In this document: one piece after another, positions 7,391 through 14,404 of the stretch
Layout: each line of letters starts with the position of its first letter
Position numbering within the stretch: position 1 is the stretch's first letter
NCBI GenBank assembly: GCA_910586865.1
Contig: CAJUIY010000042.1
Location: 1 to 15,781 of the forward strand
Source of the DNA: an uncultured Bacilli bacterium
GTDB taxonomy: Bacteria > Bacillota_I > Bacilli_A > RF39 > UBA660
Direction: 5' to 3'
DNA length: 15,781 nt
Program-made: the position numbers and the translations under genes
The notes under the pieces: generated by a model
What the model was told of the DNA's origin: nothing
Seen by the model: the letters and a program-made list of their open reading frames with translations, nothing else
Databases searched by the model: none

Positions 7391-7419
7391 ATTTTATTAT
7401 AGAATTCTAGAGATGTCAA
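7391..7419 (-). promoter_or_regulatory. Near-consensus promoter of the lipoprotein gene
   Basis: On the minus strand TTGACA (7419-7414), 17 nt and TAAAAT (7396-7391) form an almost perfect vegetative-type promoter. It is one of the strongest in the window by sequence. Confidence 0.8.
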
Positions 7420-7441
7420 TGAAAGAAAAAAGACTTTTCTC

Positions 7442-7471
7442 TTGTGGAGATTTTTTTCTTTGTGTTATGAT
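7442..7471 (+). promoter_or_regulatory. Candidate promoter of the radical SAM gene
   Basis: TTGTGG (7442-7447), 18 nt and TATGAT (7466-7471) lie just upstream of the GGTGATGGA binding site. The -35 box is poor, so the call is tentative. Confidence 0.4.
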
Positions 7472-7492
7472 AAGAAAAAAGTTGGTGATGGA

Positions 7493-8380
7493 ATGAATAT
7501 TTTAAGAAAATGTAATTTATGCCCAAGAAATTGTATGGTGAATCGGTATGAAGAGTTAGGCGATTGTGGAGTAGGTAGTAAAATAAAATTAGCACTAGTC
7601 TCACTTCATCCTTATGAAGAACCTTTTCTTTCAGGAAAGAATGGAAGTGGAACTATCTTTTTTTCTCATTGTAATGTAGGTTGTATTTTTTGTCAAAACA
7701 AGAAGATACGAGATGGATTTGGAAAAGAAATCACAATAAAAAGATTTGCTGAGATTTTATTAGAACAACAAGAAAGAGGAGCCCATAATATTAATTTAGT
7801 GACGCCAACGCCTTATGTACCTCTAATAAAAAAAGGCATTGGCAAAGCAAAAAAAGAGGGACTTGATATTCCTATTGTCTATAATACGAGTAGTTATGAA
7901 AATGTATCCACTATCAAAAGTATGGAGGGTTTCATAGATATTTACCTAGCCGATTTCAAATACTATGATAACAAGTACGGAGAGAAGTATTCTCATGTTT
8001 CGCATTATTTTGAGGTAGCTTCTTCTACGATTGATGAAATGGTAAAACAAACAGGGAAATGTGTGATAAAAAACAACCTGTTAAAAAAAGGAGTGGTTGT
8101 TCGAATTTTACTTCTTCCGAATCTGTTAGAAGATAGTAAGAAAATCTTATCCTATTTATATCAAAAGTATCAAGATGATATTTATATTAGTATCATGAAT
8201 CAATATACTCCTATCGAGAAGTATCCTTATAAAGAATTAAATGAAAAGGTGAATAAAAGTGTTTATAATGAACTAGTTAATTATGCAGTAAACTTAGGAA
8301 TAAAAAATGCTTTTATTCAAGAAGGAGAAACTCAAAAAGATTCTTTTATTCCTGATTTTAATCTAGACCATATATTTTAG
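7493..8380 (+). CDS. Radical SAM protein, PflX-like (pyruvate formate-lyase activase related)
   Basis: The 295-residue protein belongs to the radical SAM group related to glycyl-radical activating enzymes (COG1313, PflX-like). The N-terminus carries a cysteine cluster (Cys7, 10, 14, 25) that may bind metal. The radical SAM cluster motif HCNVGCIFCQN gives Cys60, Cys64 and Cys67 for the [4Fe-4S] centre that cleaves S-adenosylmethionine. Family blocks NINLVTPTPYVP, IPIVYNTSSYE, DIYLADFKY, VVVRILLLPN and SIMNQYTP follow in order, and the length is normal. The start at ATG 7493 follows GGTGATGGA; the frame opens further upstream at 7442 but without a binding site. The actual substrate of this family is not established, and no glycyl-radical enzyme is in the window. 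Its stop codon lies inside the CIRCE-like repeat that precedes htpG. Confidence 0.9.
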   Translation: MNILRKCNLCPRNCMVNRYEELGDCGVGSKIKLALVSLHPYEEPFLSGKNGSGTIFFSHCNVGCIFCQNKKIRDGFGKEITIKRFAEILLEQQERGAHNINLVTPTPYVPLIKKGIGKAKKEGLDIPIVYNTSSYENVSTIKSMEGFIDIYLADFKYYDNKYGEKYSHVSHYFEVASSTIDEMVKQTGKCVIKNNLLKKGVVVRILLLPNLLEDSKKILSYLYQKYQDDIYISIMNQYTPIEKYPYKELNEKVNKSVYNELVNYAVNLGIKNAFIQEGETQKDSFIPDFNLDHIF

Positions 8381-8405
8381 CAAACTCTATTGACAATTGC
8401 TAAAA
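8375..8405. promoter_or_regulatory. CIRCE-like inverted repeat (possible HrcA operator) at htpG
   Basis: TTTTAGCAA (8375-8383) and TTGCTAAAA (8397-8405) form a perfect 9-bp inverted repeat around 13 nt. The core from 8377 to 8403 is 27 bp with outer arms TTAGCA and TGCTAA, the same total length and outer six bases as CIRCE (TTAGCACTC, 9 nt, GAGTGCTAA). Only the inner three bases of each arm differ. The repeat surrounds the -35 box of the htpG promoter. It is followed by AAAAG instead of a T run, so a terminator is less likely. Confidence 0.5.
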
Positions 8406-8418
8406 GAGGTGTTACTAT
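8390..8418 (+). promoter_or_regulatory. Strong promoter of htpG
   Basis: TTGACA (8390-8395), 17 nt and TACTAT (8413-8418) are a near-consensus vegetative-type promoter. Transcription would start near 8425, about 16 nt before the AAGGAGG binding site (8441-8447). Confidence 0.85.
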
Positions 8419-8434
8419 TTACTTGTTGAAGTAA
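8419..8434. repeat. Inverted repeat at the predicted htpG transcription start
   Basis: TTACTT (8419-8424) and AAGTAA (8429-8434) form a 6-bp inverted repeat with a 4-nt centre, beginning right after the -10 box. It could be a second operator or a short 5' leader hairpin; it is short enough to arise by chance. Confidence 0.35.
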
Positions 8435-8452
8435 GTTTATAAGGAGGATTTT

Positions 8453-10336
8453 ATGAGGAAAAAACAATTCAAAGCAGAATCAAAGAAATTATTAGATCTT
8501 ATGATTCATTCGATTTATACGAATAAGGAAATCTTTTTAAGAGAGTTAATTTCCAATGCCAGTGATGCGATTGATAAACTATATTATTTATCACTAACGG
8601 ATCGAAAGGTAAAATTAGATAAGAAAGACTTTAAAATTCATCTAGAATTTAATAAGGAGGAAAGAACAATTACGATTACCGATAATGGTATTGGTATGAC
8701 GAAAGAGGAACTAGAAGAAAATCTAGGTACGATTGCTCAATCAGGAACGGAATTATTTCGTTTGGAACAGGAAAAGAAAAAAGATATTGATGTGATTGGA
8801 CAATTTGGTGTTGGTTTTTATTCTGCTTTTATGGTGGCTGATAAGGTATCCGTTTTATCAAAGAAATATGGAGAAGAAAAGGCCTATCTTTGGGAAAGCG
8901 ATGGTTCCGATGGCTATACTTTAGAAGAGGGCAAATATGAGGAAGTAGGAACTAAAATTACTTTGGTTTTAAAAGAAGATACTGAAGAAGAAAACTATAG
9001 TGAATATCTAGAACAATATCGACTAACAACCATTGTTAGAAAGTATTCGAACTATATTACATATCCAATTACCATGATGATAAAAAACTCAAAATTAAAA
9101 GAGGGTAGTGTAGATGAATATGAAGAGGTCATAGAAGAAGAAACCTTAAATAGTATGATTCCTATTTGGAAAAAGCCAAAGAACGAGGTAAAAGAGGAAG
9201 ACTATCATCATTTCTATACGGATACATATCATGATTATGAAAATCCAGAATGTGTCATTACTTCTAGTGTAGAAGGAATGTGTAGTTATAAAGCATTACT
9301 CTTTATACCTAGTCATACTCCTTATGATTACTACACCAAAGAATATGAAAAAGGCTTATCTTTGTATTCCAATGGAGTTCTAATTATGGAAAGATGCGAT
9401 AAACTGTTACCAGACTATTTTAGTTTTGTAAAAGGATTAGTCGATAGTGAGGATATTTCTTTAAATATCTCTCGGGAAGTATTACAAGAAGATCATCAAG
9501 TAACCTTGATTGCCAAAAGTATCGAAAGTAAAATCAAAAAAGAATTAGAAAGCATGTTAGAAAATGATAGAGAAAAATATGAAAAATTCTTTAAGAACTT
9601 TGGGATGCAGTTAAAATTTGGAGTGTATAATGATTTTGGTATGCATAAAGATACCTTAAAAGATTTGATTATGTTTTATTCTTCGAAAGATGAGAAATTA
9701 ACTACGTTAAAAGAATACGTATCTCGTATGAAAAAAGACCAAAAAGATATTTATTATGTTTGTGGAGACTCTATTTCAAAAATCAATACGCTTCCACAAG
9801 TAGAGGCAGTAAAGGAAAAAGATTATGAAATTCTATATTTAACAGAGTACGTGGATGAATTTGCTCTTCAAATATTAATGGAATATGATTCGAAAAAATT
9901 TGTCAACATTTCTAGTGATGATTTTAACTTAGATAGTGAAGAAGACAAGAAAAAAATAGAAGAGAAAAACAAAAAGAGTGAGGCTCTCTTCAAAGAAATG
10001 GTGAGTGCTTTAGATAATGAAATCAAAGAAGTACGTTTTACTTCTAAATTAAAGAATCATCCTGTTTGTATTTCTACCAAAGGAAATATTTCGGTAGAAA
10101 TGGAAAAGGTAATGAAACAAATGCCTACGGATGAAAAAGTAACTTCTGAAAAGATATTAGAAATCAATGAGTCTCATCCAATTGCGAAAAAGTTAGAAAA
10201 GTTATATAAAGAAGATAAAGAGATGCTTTCAAAATATAGTAAGATTTTATATGCCCAAGCAAGACTAATTGAAGGATTAGATGTCGAAAATCCATCAGAG
10301 GTAACCGATATGCTTTGTGATATTATTTCAAAATAG
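8453..10336 (+). CDS. htpG: Molecular chaperone HtpG (bacterial Hsp90)
   Basis: HtpG is the ATP-dependent homodimeric chaperone of the cytosol. At 627 residues it is full length (E. coli has 624). The N-terminal ATP-binding domain shows the Bergerat fold motifs: LRELISNASDAIDKL (29-43) with catalytic Glu31 and Asn35, ITDNGIGMT (75-83) with Asp77, GQFGVGF (116-122) and VGTKI (165-169). The middle domain carries NISREVLQ with Arg341, the residue that contacts ATP gamma-phosphate. The C-terminal dimerisation domain is complete and, as expected in bacteria, lacks the MEEVD tail. AAGGAGG is a strong binding site before the ATG. It is a single gene with its own promoter and terminator. The promoter overlaps a CIRCE-like repeat, suggesting heat-shock control by HrcA, which is not the case for B. 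subtilis htpG as I recall it. Confidence 0.98.
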   Translation: MRKKQFKAESKKLLDLMIHSIYTNKEIFLRELISNASDAIDKLYYLSLTDRKVKLDKKDFKIHLEFNKEERTITITDNGIGMTKEELEENLGTIAQSGTELFRLEQEKKKDIDVIGQFGVGFYSAFMVADKVSVLSKKYGEEKAYLWESDGSDGYTLEEGKYEEVGTKITLVLKEDTEEENYSEYLEQYRLTTIVRKYSNYITYPITMMIKNSKLKEGSVDEYEEVIEEETLNSMIPIWKKPKNEVKEEDYHHFYTDTYHDYENPECVITSSVEGMCSYKALLFIPSHTPYDYYTKEYEKGLSLYSNGVLIMERCDKLLPDYFSFVKGLVDSEDISLNISREVLQEDHQVTLIAKSIESKIKKELESMLENDREKYEKFFKNFGMQLKFGVYNDFGMHKDTLKDLIMFYSSKDEKLTTLKEYVSRMKKDQKDIYYVCGDSISKINTLPQVEAVKEKDYEILYLTEYVDEFALQILMEYDSKKFVNISSDDFNLDSEEDKKKIEEKNKKSEALFKEMVSALDNEIKEVRFTSKLKNHPVCISTKGNISVEMEKVMKQMPTDEKVTSEKILEINESHPIAKKLEKLYKEDKEMLSKYSKILYAQARLIEGLDVENPSEVTDMLCDIISK

Positions 10337-10363
10337 GAGAGTTTAGTAAGCTTTCCTTTTTTT
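10336..10363 (+). terminator. htpG terminator
   Basis: GGAGAG (10336-10341) pairs with CTTTCC (10351-10356) with one G-U pair across a 9-nt loop and is followed directly by seven Ts. It abuts the htpG stop codon. Confidence 0.75.
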
Positions 10364-11228
10364 ATTTCTTTTTTTCATAGATTTTCATTTCTTCATAAGA
10401 ACACTTTAAAGTAGTTAAGAGATTTTGTGTGGTAGTGGGAAAATATTCTTGAAGATAAGGACTCTCATTTGTAAGGATATGATACTGTGTTTGATAAGTA
10501 GCATATATTTCTTCGGAAGGCAAAAGATAAGCAGCACTTTTTAGGGAAATAAGACTTACTCTTTGAGCAGTTTTTGCTTCACTATTTCCCTCTAAAATGA
10601 TATCTGGATATTGGAATAGATGCTCTAGTGAAAGACTAATGAGACGATGAGAAAGTTCTTGATAAATATTATCTACCTTTTTCTTTTCATGACCAAAGGC
10701 CATGCATCTTTTTTGATTATGAAATGCAGGTTCCTTGAAAGGCTTTATCAGTGCATGTTCATATATTTTATTTTCAAAGCATAATTCATAAAAGGGAGTC
10801 TCGAATATCTTTCTAGTTGCGACATTTTCACACTTCTGGATTTCTTCTCCTAATAAAAATAATGAATTGACAATATAATCACAACGAGCAGAATTGGAGA
10901 TGAGAAGATTATTGACATCCTCATACTCTGATTTAAAGGGTTTTGAAAAAAATTTTCTTTCAAGATAATTATTGATTCTCTCTTCTATGCCACTAGTTTC
11001 TTCTTCACCGATGAACTCAAGCAACTCTCTAGAAAGCTGTTTACTATTTTCTTGGGTAAAAGGAATCGAATTTAGGATTTTATCTTCTACTTCTACAGCA
11101 ACTTTTAAATATTCAAGATAGGGATTTTTATTGTCAGTACTTTCTAGTTTTTGATATAGATGGTAAAGAGATTTCTCTACTTTACTTAATTGTTTAAGAT
11201 TATCATCTATTTCTCTTGTTATTGTCAT
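10362..11228 (-). CDS. Unknown soluble helical protein
   Basis: I do not recognise this 288-residue protein. It has no signal peptide or membrane segment and looks mostly alpha-helical. The first 35 residues (D-D-N-L-K-Q-L-S-K-V-E-K-S-L) have a coiled-coil-like heptad pattern. The centre has a possible metal- or nucleotide-contact region KRCMAFGHEKKKV near residues 173-185, but no catalytic motif can be assigned. Five cysteines are scattered, as is normal for a cytosolic protein. The ATG start is well supported by AGAGGTG seven bases upstream. The codon use resembles the neighbouring housekeeping genes, so it is probably a real, resident gene. It converges on htpG and stands alone. A lineage-specific protein is likely. 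Confidence 0.8.
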   Translation of the reverse strand: MTITREIDDNLKQLSKVEKSLYHLYQKLESTDNKNPYLEYLKVAVEVEDKILNSIPFTQENSKQLSRELLEFIGEEETSGIEERINNYLERKFFSKPFKSEYEDVNNLLISNSARCDYIVNSLFLLGEEIQKCENVATRKIFETPFYELCFENKIYEHALIKPFKEPAFHNQKRCMAFGHEKKKVDNIYQELSHRLISLSLEHLFQYPDIILEGNSEAKTAQRVSLISLKSAAYLLPSEEIYATYQTQYHILTNESPYLQEYFPTTTQNLLTTLKCSYEEMKIYEKKK

Positions 11229-11253
11229 AAAAACACCTCTTTTTAATTTTTTT

Positions 11254-11262
11254 ATTTTATCA
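11254..11262 (-). promoter_or_regulatory. Extended -10 promoter of the unknown gene
   Basis: On the minus strand TG-A-TAAAAT (11262-11254) is an extended -10 element upstream of the AGAGGTG binding site. No good -35 box is found 17 nt upstream (TTTCTT), which is tolerable for extended -10 promoters. Confidence 0.4.
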
Positions 11263-11322
11263 TAATCTCATAAAAAAAGAAAGAAGAACTTTATTTGTTA
11301 GAAATATTATAAATATGGAAAA

Positions 11323-11371
11323 AATAAGTCAAGGGTCAAGATGAATTCATTTTATTCGCCCTTGACTTATT
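11323..11371. repeat. Large 13-bp inverted repeat upstream of the surface operon
   Basis: AATAAGTCAAGGG (11323-11335) and CCCTTGACTTATT (11359-11371) form a perfect 13-bp inverted repeat around 23 nt that contain the palindrome ATGAATTCAT. On the minus strand the stem is followed by six Ts, so it could end transcripts running leftwards. Each outer arm also contains TTGAC pointing outwards. GTCAAG occurs three times here, twice direct (11328, 11335) and once inverted (11362), which could be a protein-binding array. The role is undecided. Confidence 0.55.
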
Positions 11372-11403
11372 ACTTTAATTGTTACTCCCATAAGGTTTCC
11401 AAA

Positions 11404-11438
11404 GTTAATCTCCCGCTAAGAAAAAAACGGGAAGTTAA
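11404..11438. repeat. Imperfect hairpin with A7 loop
   Basis: TTAA-TC-TCCCG (11405-11415) pairs with CGGGA-AG-TTAA (11428-11438) around a 12-nt loop containing seven As. No T run follows on either strand, so it is not an ordinary terminator. It lies about 60 bases upstream of the poly-G promoter. Confidence 0.4.
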
Positions 11439-11476
11439 ATAAATAATTAACCACCATGTAAGGAAGAGATTATAAG

Positions 11477-11513
11477 TTGACAAAATCAGTGGGGGGAGGG
11501 GGGGGAGTATAAT
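11477..11513 (+). promoter_or_regulatory. Promoter with perfect boxes and a poly-G spacer of 25 nt
   Basis: A perfect -35 box TTGACA (11477-11482) and a perfect -10 box TATAAT (11508-11513) face the surface-protein gene. The spacer is 25 nt, eight more than optimal, and contains G6-A-G8. Removing the eight-G run would leave exactly 17 nt. There is no extended -10 motif to make up for bad spacing. This is the layout of promoters whose strength changes when a homopolymer tract slips. Confidence 0.65.
11491..11505 (+). repeat. Poly-G tract (G6-A-G8)
   Basis: Fifteen bases are all G except one A, inside an AT-rich genome where no other run of this kind occurs in the window. Such tracts are prone to slipped-strand length changes and may also form G-quadruplex-like structures. 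Its length in this assembly may also be uncertain. Confidence 0.9.
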
Positions 11514-11551
11514 TTGAATAGATAAGAATAGTAAGTTTGGAGTGTTTATGT

Positions 11552-14404
11552 ATGAAAGCCAAAAGAGAAGCATTGATGGTCTTAAGTACTTTATTATTAA
11601 TAGTTTTTTTATTAGGTGGAACTTATGCTTGGTTGAAAGTATCCGTAACAAGTGAATCAAACCAAGTGATTCATGCTGGGAAATTAGATTTAGTATTAGA
11701 TGATGAATCATCCAATGGAATCAACATAGAAAATGCAGTTCCCATTTCTGATAAAAAGGGAAAAGAACAAGATGGTTATCAATTTCAGTTAAGGAACCAA
11801 GGGAATGCAAATAGTAAGTATACCGTTTATCTAGATGATTTGGATTTAAATGCAGGAGAAAAAAGAATGCAGGATTCTGCAGTGAAATATAGTCTGGAAA
11901 GAGATGGGGTAGAACTTAGTAGTGGACTACTTCCGGAGATAGGTTCTAATCCAAATAGAATATTGGATACGGGAACCATTCATGGGCATACTACCTATAC
12001 TTATGTTTTAAAGGTATGGATGGATATAGAGGCTACTTCTGAAAATATGGATACCATTTTTTATGCAAAAATTCGAGTAGAGACAGAACAAGAAAATATA
12101 CCAGTAGAAAAGAGTGAAGTAGAAATCGATTCCAATGATCCAAATCCAAAAATACCATTAGAAGAAGGAGAAGATCCTACAAAATATAAATGGTCAAGTA
12201 GCGATTGGGAAGTGGTAAAAGTAGACCAAGAAGGGAATCTAGAACCAATCGGACCAGGATATGCAGTGATTACGAAGACAGATCAATATGGAGGAAAAGA
12301 AGAGATTACGGTACATATCACTATCCCAGTTAATGTCACTTATGATGAGACAAGTGATAAGTTAGTGAGTGTTGGAAGCGAAAGAGAGACTTCTTGCGAC
12401 TTAACAGAGAATAAACAAACCACTTGTCAAGTAAAAGTACCAAGTGTAGAAGTAGTAGAAGGATATGAATTTGTAGGATGGAGTACCGAAAAAGATTCTC
12501 ATGAAGGAGAAAAAGAAAATGCGGATGTATCTTTAGATAAAAAGATATTATATCCAATTGTTAAGAAAATAGGAGCAACTCATCAAGTTAATTTCATAGA
12601 AGAAGGAGAAGGAGTAGAAAGTATTGGAGAGAAAGAATCTAGTTGTAAAGCAGAAGATACCTATAATGAAGAGCAACCAAAAGAGACTTGTAAGGTAACG
12701 TTACCAGAGATTCATACAAAAGATGGATATACAGTAATAGGCTGGAGTACAGATAGTACAGCAAGTGAAGGATTAACACCAGGAAGCGAAGTAGAAATCA
12801 GTGGACCAACTATTTTCTATCCAATATTAAAGAAAGATAAAACTACAATAACGGCAACCTTTAAATTGAATGGGGCCTCCTCTTTAAATGGAAAAGCAAG
12901 TGATATTACGACTTCTTGTGAAATTGATACCAATAGTGCAGGAGAACCACTAGGCGAGTGTCAAGTGGATGTACCAGTGATAGTAGCATCAACCAAAACT
13001 CCAATTGTTGTGGGATATAATGAAGATAAGGATGCGATTTTAGCCCAATTATCTCCAGAAACAAGAACGATTACCATCAACAAAAATAAAACGTATTATG
13101 CGATTACTAAAAGTGAAGAGAAAGAGTATAGTGTGATTTTCCATCGGAATGGTGCCAAATCATTAGGTGGAAAGACCGAGGATACGATATCTAAAAATTG
13201 TACGATTGATGCCACTTACAATGGAGCACCGCAAGCAAAGACTTGTTCTATTACTTCACCAAGTATCAAAGCATCGGATTATACGCCAAGAGTAATCGGA
13301 TATTCTACTAGTGCTTCAGAACATAGTAGTAGTTGGAATGGAAATGAAACAAAACAAATATCTAGTGATGGAGTATACTATGCACAAACAGCAAATGATG
13401 AGGAGATTAGTTATACCGCTAGTTTTAGAGCAGGAACAAATGTTACTAGTATAGGAGAGTCTAGTAATACCTGTTCTATTAATCCAACTTATAATGGAGA
13501 TGAAAGAGCTACCAGTTGTACAGTAACAGCACCAGAAGTGACAGCGAATGTTGGGTATACTAGTGTAGGATATAGTAAAACAGAAGGTAGTTATGAATTT
13601 ACCTTAACAGAAGACTCTACTTTTTATCCAGTAGTAGGACCAATCTTTGAAACTGCCTATACTTATAATCAAACAACAGGTGAAGCAAACTATTGTGTAA
13701 CAGGAGAAGAAGAAACTTGTGAAAAGACAACCTGTTATCAAGGAGATAGTGGATGTAATGCAGGAACGATATTCAAATATGCTGTAAAAAGTACGTATGA
13801 TAATCATCGTGTAGATTCTTTAAATGATCATATCTATTATTTTCATGTCTTACATGATGACGGAGATAAATTAACGTTACAACAAAGAGAATCTCCCATT
13901 CGTTTTTCTTGGAGTGGTGATGGAGTGGATATATCAGAAGGACCAATAACAGCTATAGAAAATATAAAAAATCTTACTAATAGTTGGGGATACGTAGAAA
14001 ATCAAAGTATTGCTTATGGGACGACAGAATACTTTGGTAGTGCTTTTACAGGATGCGTAAATGGAAATCCCGTGAGATGTAATACGAATCTATACACTTG
14101 GAATACACCAGTAATAGCAAAAGCAAGATTAGTTACCGCACAAGAAATCGGACATGTGGGTTGCCAAATGGGAGATGGTTGTCCTGTATGGGCATACAAT
14201 TATTTAAAAGGTTGTATAAATAAAGGATGTACAGTAAATGGAAAATTAGAAAGCGCTTATTGGTTAAGTAATGCATTAGATGCCACAAATGCCTTTAGAA
14301 TCTATATGAATGGGCATGTAGTATATGGTCCGAAAAAGGAGACTATGGTTGGAATTCGACCAGTCATAGAGCTTAGTAAAACAAGATTGGAAAAAAGAGA
14401 ATGA
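11552..14404 (+). CDS. Large modular surface protein (TasA/camelysin-like N-terminus, Ig-like domain, five Cys-paired repeats)
   Basis: The 950-residue exported protein starts with a membrane segment/signal (about 8-26, GGTYA before Trp27). Residues 27-178 resemble the TasA/camelysin (CalY) family of biofilm fibre proteins: a strand after the signal, then H-A-G-K-L-D-L-V-L-D, then an N-x-G-N-A-N-S-K-Y-T-V-Y-L strand. Residues 185-258 form a bacterial Ig-like group 2 domain (YKWSSSDWEVVKVD, GPGYAVITKTD). Five repeats of about 80-90 residues follow (259-697), then a C-terminal module (698-950) with R-L-V-T-A-Q-E-I, YWLSNA and a final GIRPVIELSK, as in DUF6273-like modules of Firmicute surface proteins. 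There is no LPXTG. All 20 cysteines outside the signal fall in close pairs. The ATG at 11552 follows GGAGTG; the stop overlaps the next gene's ATG. Adhesion or biofilm matrix is the inferred role. Confidence 0.85.
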   Translation: MKAKREALMVLSTLLLIVFLLGGTYAWLKVSVTSESNQVIHAGKLDLVLDDESSNGINIENAVPISDKKGKEQDGYQFQLRNQGNANSKYTVYLDDLDLNAGEKRMQDSAVKYSLERDGVELSSGLLPEIGSNPNRILDTGTIHGHTTYTYVLKVWMDIEATSENMDTIFYAKIRVETEQENIPVEKSEVEIDSNDPNPKIPLEEGEDPTKYKWSSSDWEVVKVDQEGNLEPIGPGYAVITKTDQYGGKEEITVHITIPVNVTYDETSDKLVSVGSERETSCDLTENKQTTCQVKVPSVEVVEGYEFVGWSTEKDSHEGEKENADVSLDKKILYPIVKKIGATHQVNFIEEGEGVESIGEKESSCKAEDTYNEEQPKETCKVTLPEIHTKDGYTVIGWSTDSTASEGLTPGSEVEISGPTIFYPILKKDKTTITATFKLNGASSLNGKASDITTSCEIDTNSAGEPLGECQVDVPVIVASTKTPIVVGYNEDKDAILAQLSPETRTITINKNKTYYAITKSEEKEYSVIFHRNGAKSLGGKTEDTISKNCTIDATYNGAPQAKTCSITSPSIKASDYTPRVIGYSTSASEHSSSWNGNETKQISSDGVYYAQTANDEEISYTASFRAGTNVTSIGESSNTCSINPTYNGDERATSCTVTAPEVTANVGYTSVGYSKTEGSYEFTLTEDSTFYPVVGPIFETAYTYNQTTGEANYCVTGEEETCEKTTCYQGDSGCNAGTIFKYAVKSTYDNHRVDSLNDHIYYFHVLHDDGDKLTLQQRESPIRFSWSGDGVDISEGPITAIENIKNLTNSWGYVENQSIAYGTTEYFGSAFTGCVNGNPVRCNTNLYTWNTPVIAKARLVTAQEIGHVGCQMGDGCPVWAYNYLKGCINKGCTVNGKLESAYWLSNALDATNAFRIYMNGHVVYGPKKETMVGIRPVIELSKTRLEKRE
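12326..13642 (+). repeat. Five tandem protein repeats with conserved cysteine pairs
   Basis: Each unit opens with a beta strand (VNVTYDE, HQVNFIE, ITATFKL, YSVIFHR, YTASFRA), then has a Cys pair spaced 10-15 residues (282/292, 365/380, 456/470, 550/565, 641/656), then a GY/GW-S/N motif and a closing YP or YY strand. The layout resembles InlB B-repeats (Flg_new type) with an added disulfide. The last three units share N-G-A-x-S-L-x-G-K or T-Y-N-G segments and look most recently related. Confidence 0.75.

Noticed and set aside
7416..7604. Minus-strand frame over the start of the radical SAM gene
   Set aside because: It overlaps two promoters and the start of a clear gene and has no domain or binding site.
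8375..8405. Reading the htpG upstream repeat as a terminator of the radical SAM gene
   Set aside because: The repeat is AT-rich, has a 13-nt loop and is followed by AAAAGAGG, not Ts, while its geometry matches an operator.
11382..11711. Minus-strand open frame across the poly-G promoter region
   Set aside because: It has no ribosome binding site, covers the promoter and the true gene's N-terminus, and reads as low-complexity Leu/Ile/Pro text. It is a shadow frame.
12336..12557. Minus-strand frames inside the surface gene (also 13604-13807 and 14014-14199) and inside the ABC permease (5265-5522, 6144-6347)
   Set aside because: They lie antisense to well-supported coding regions, lack binding sites, and show no family resemblance.
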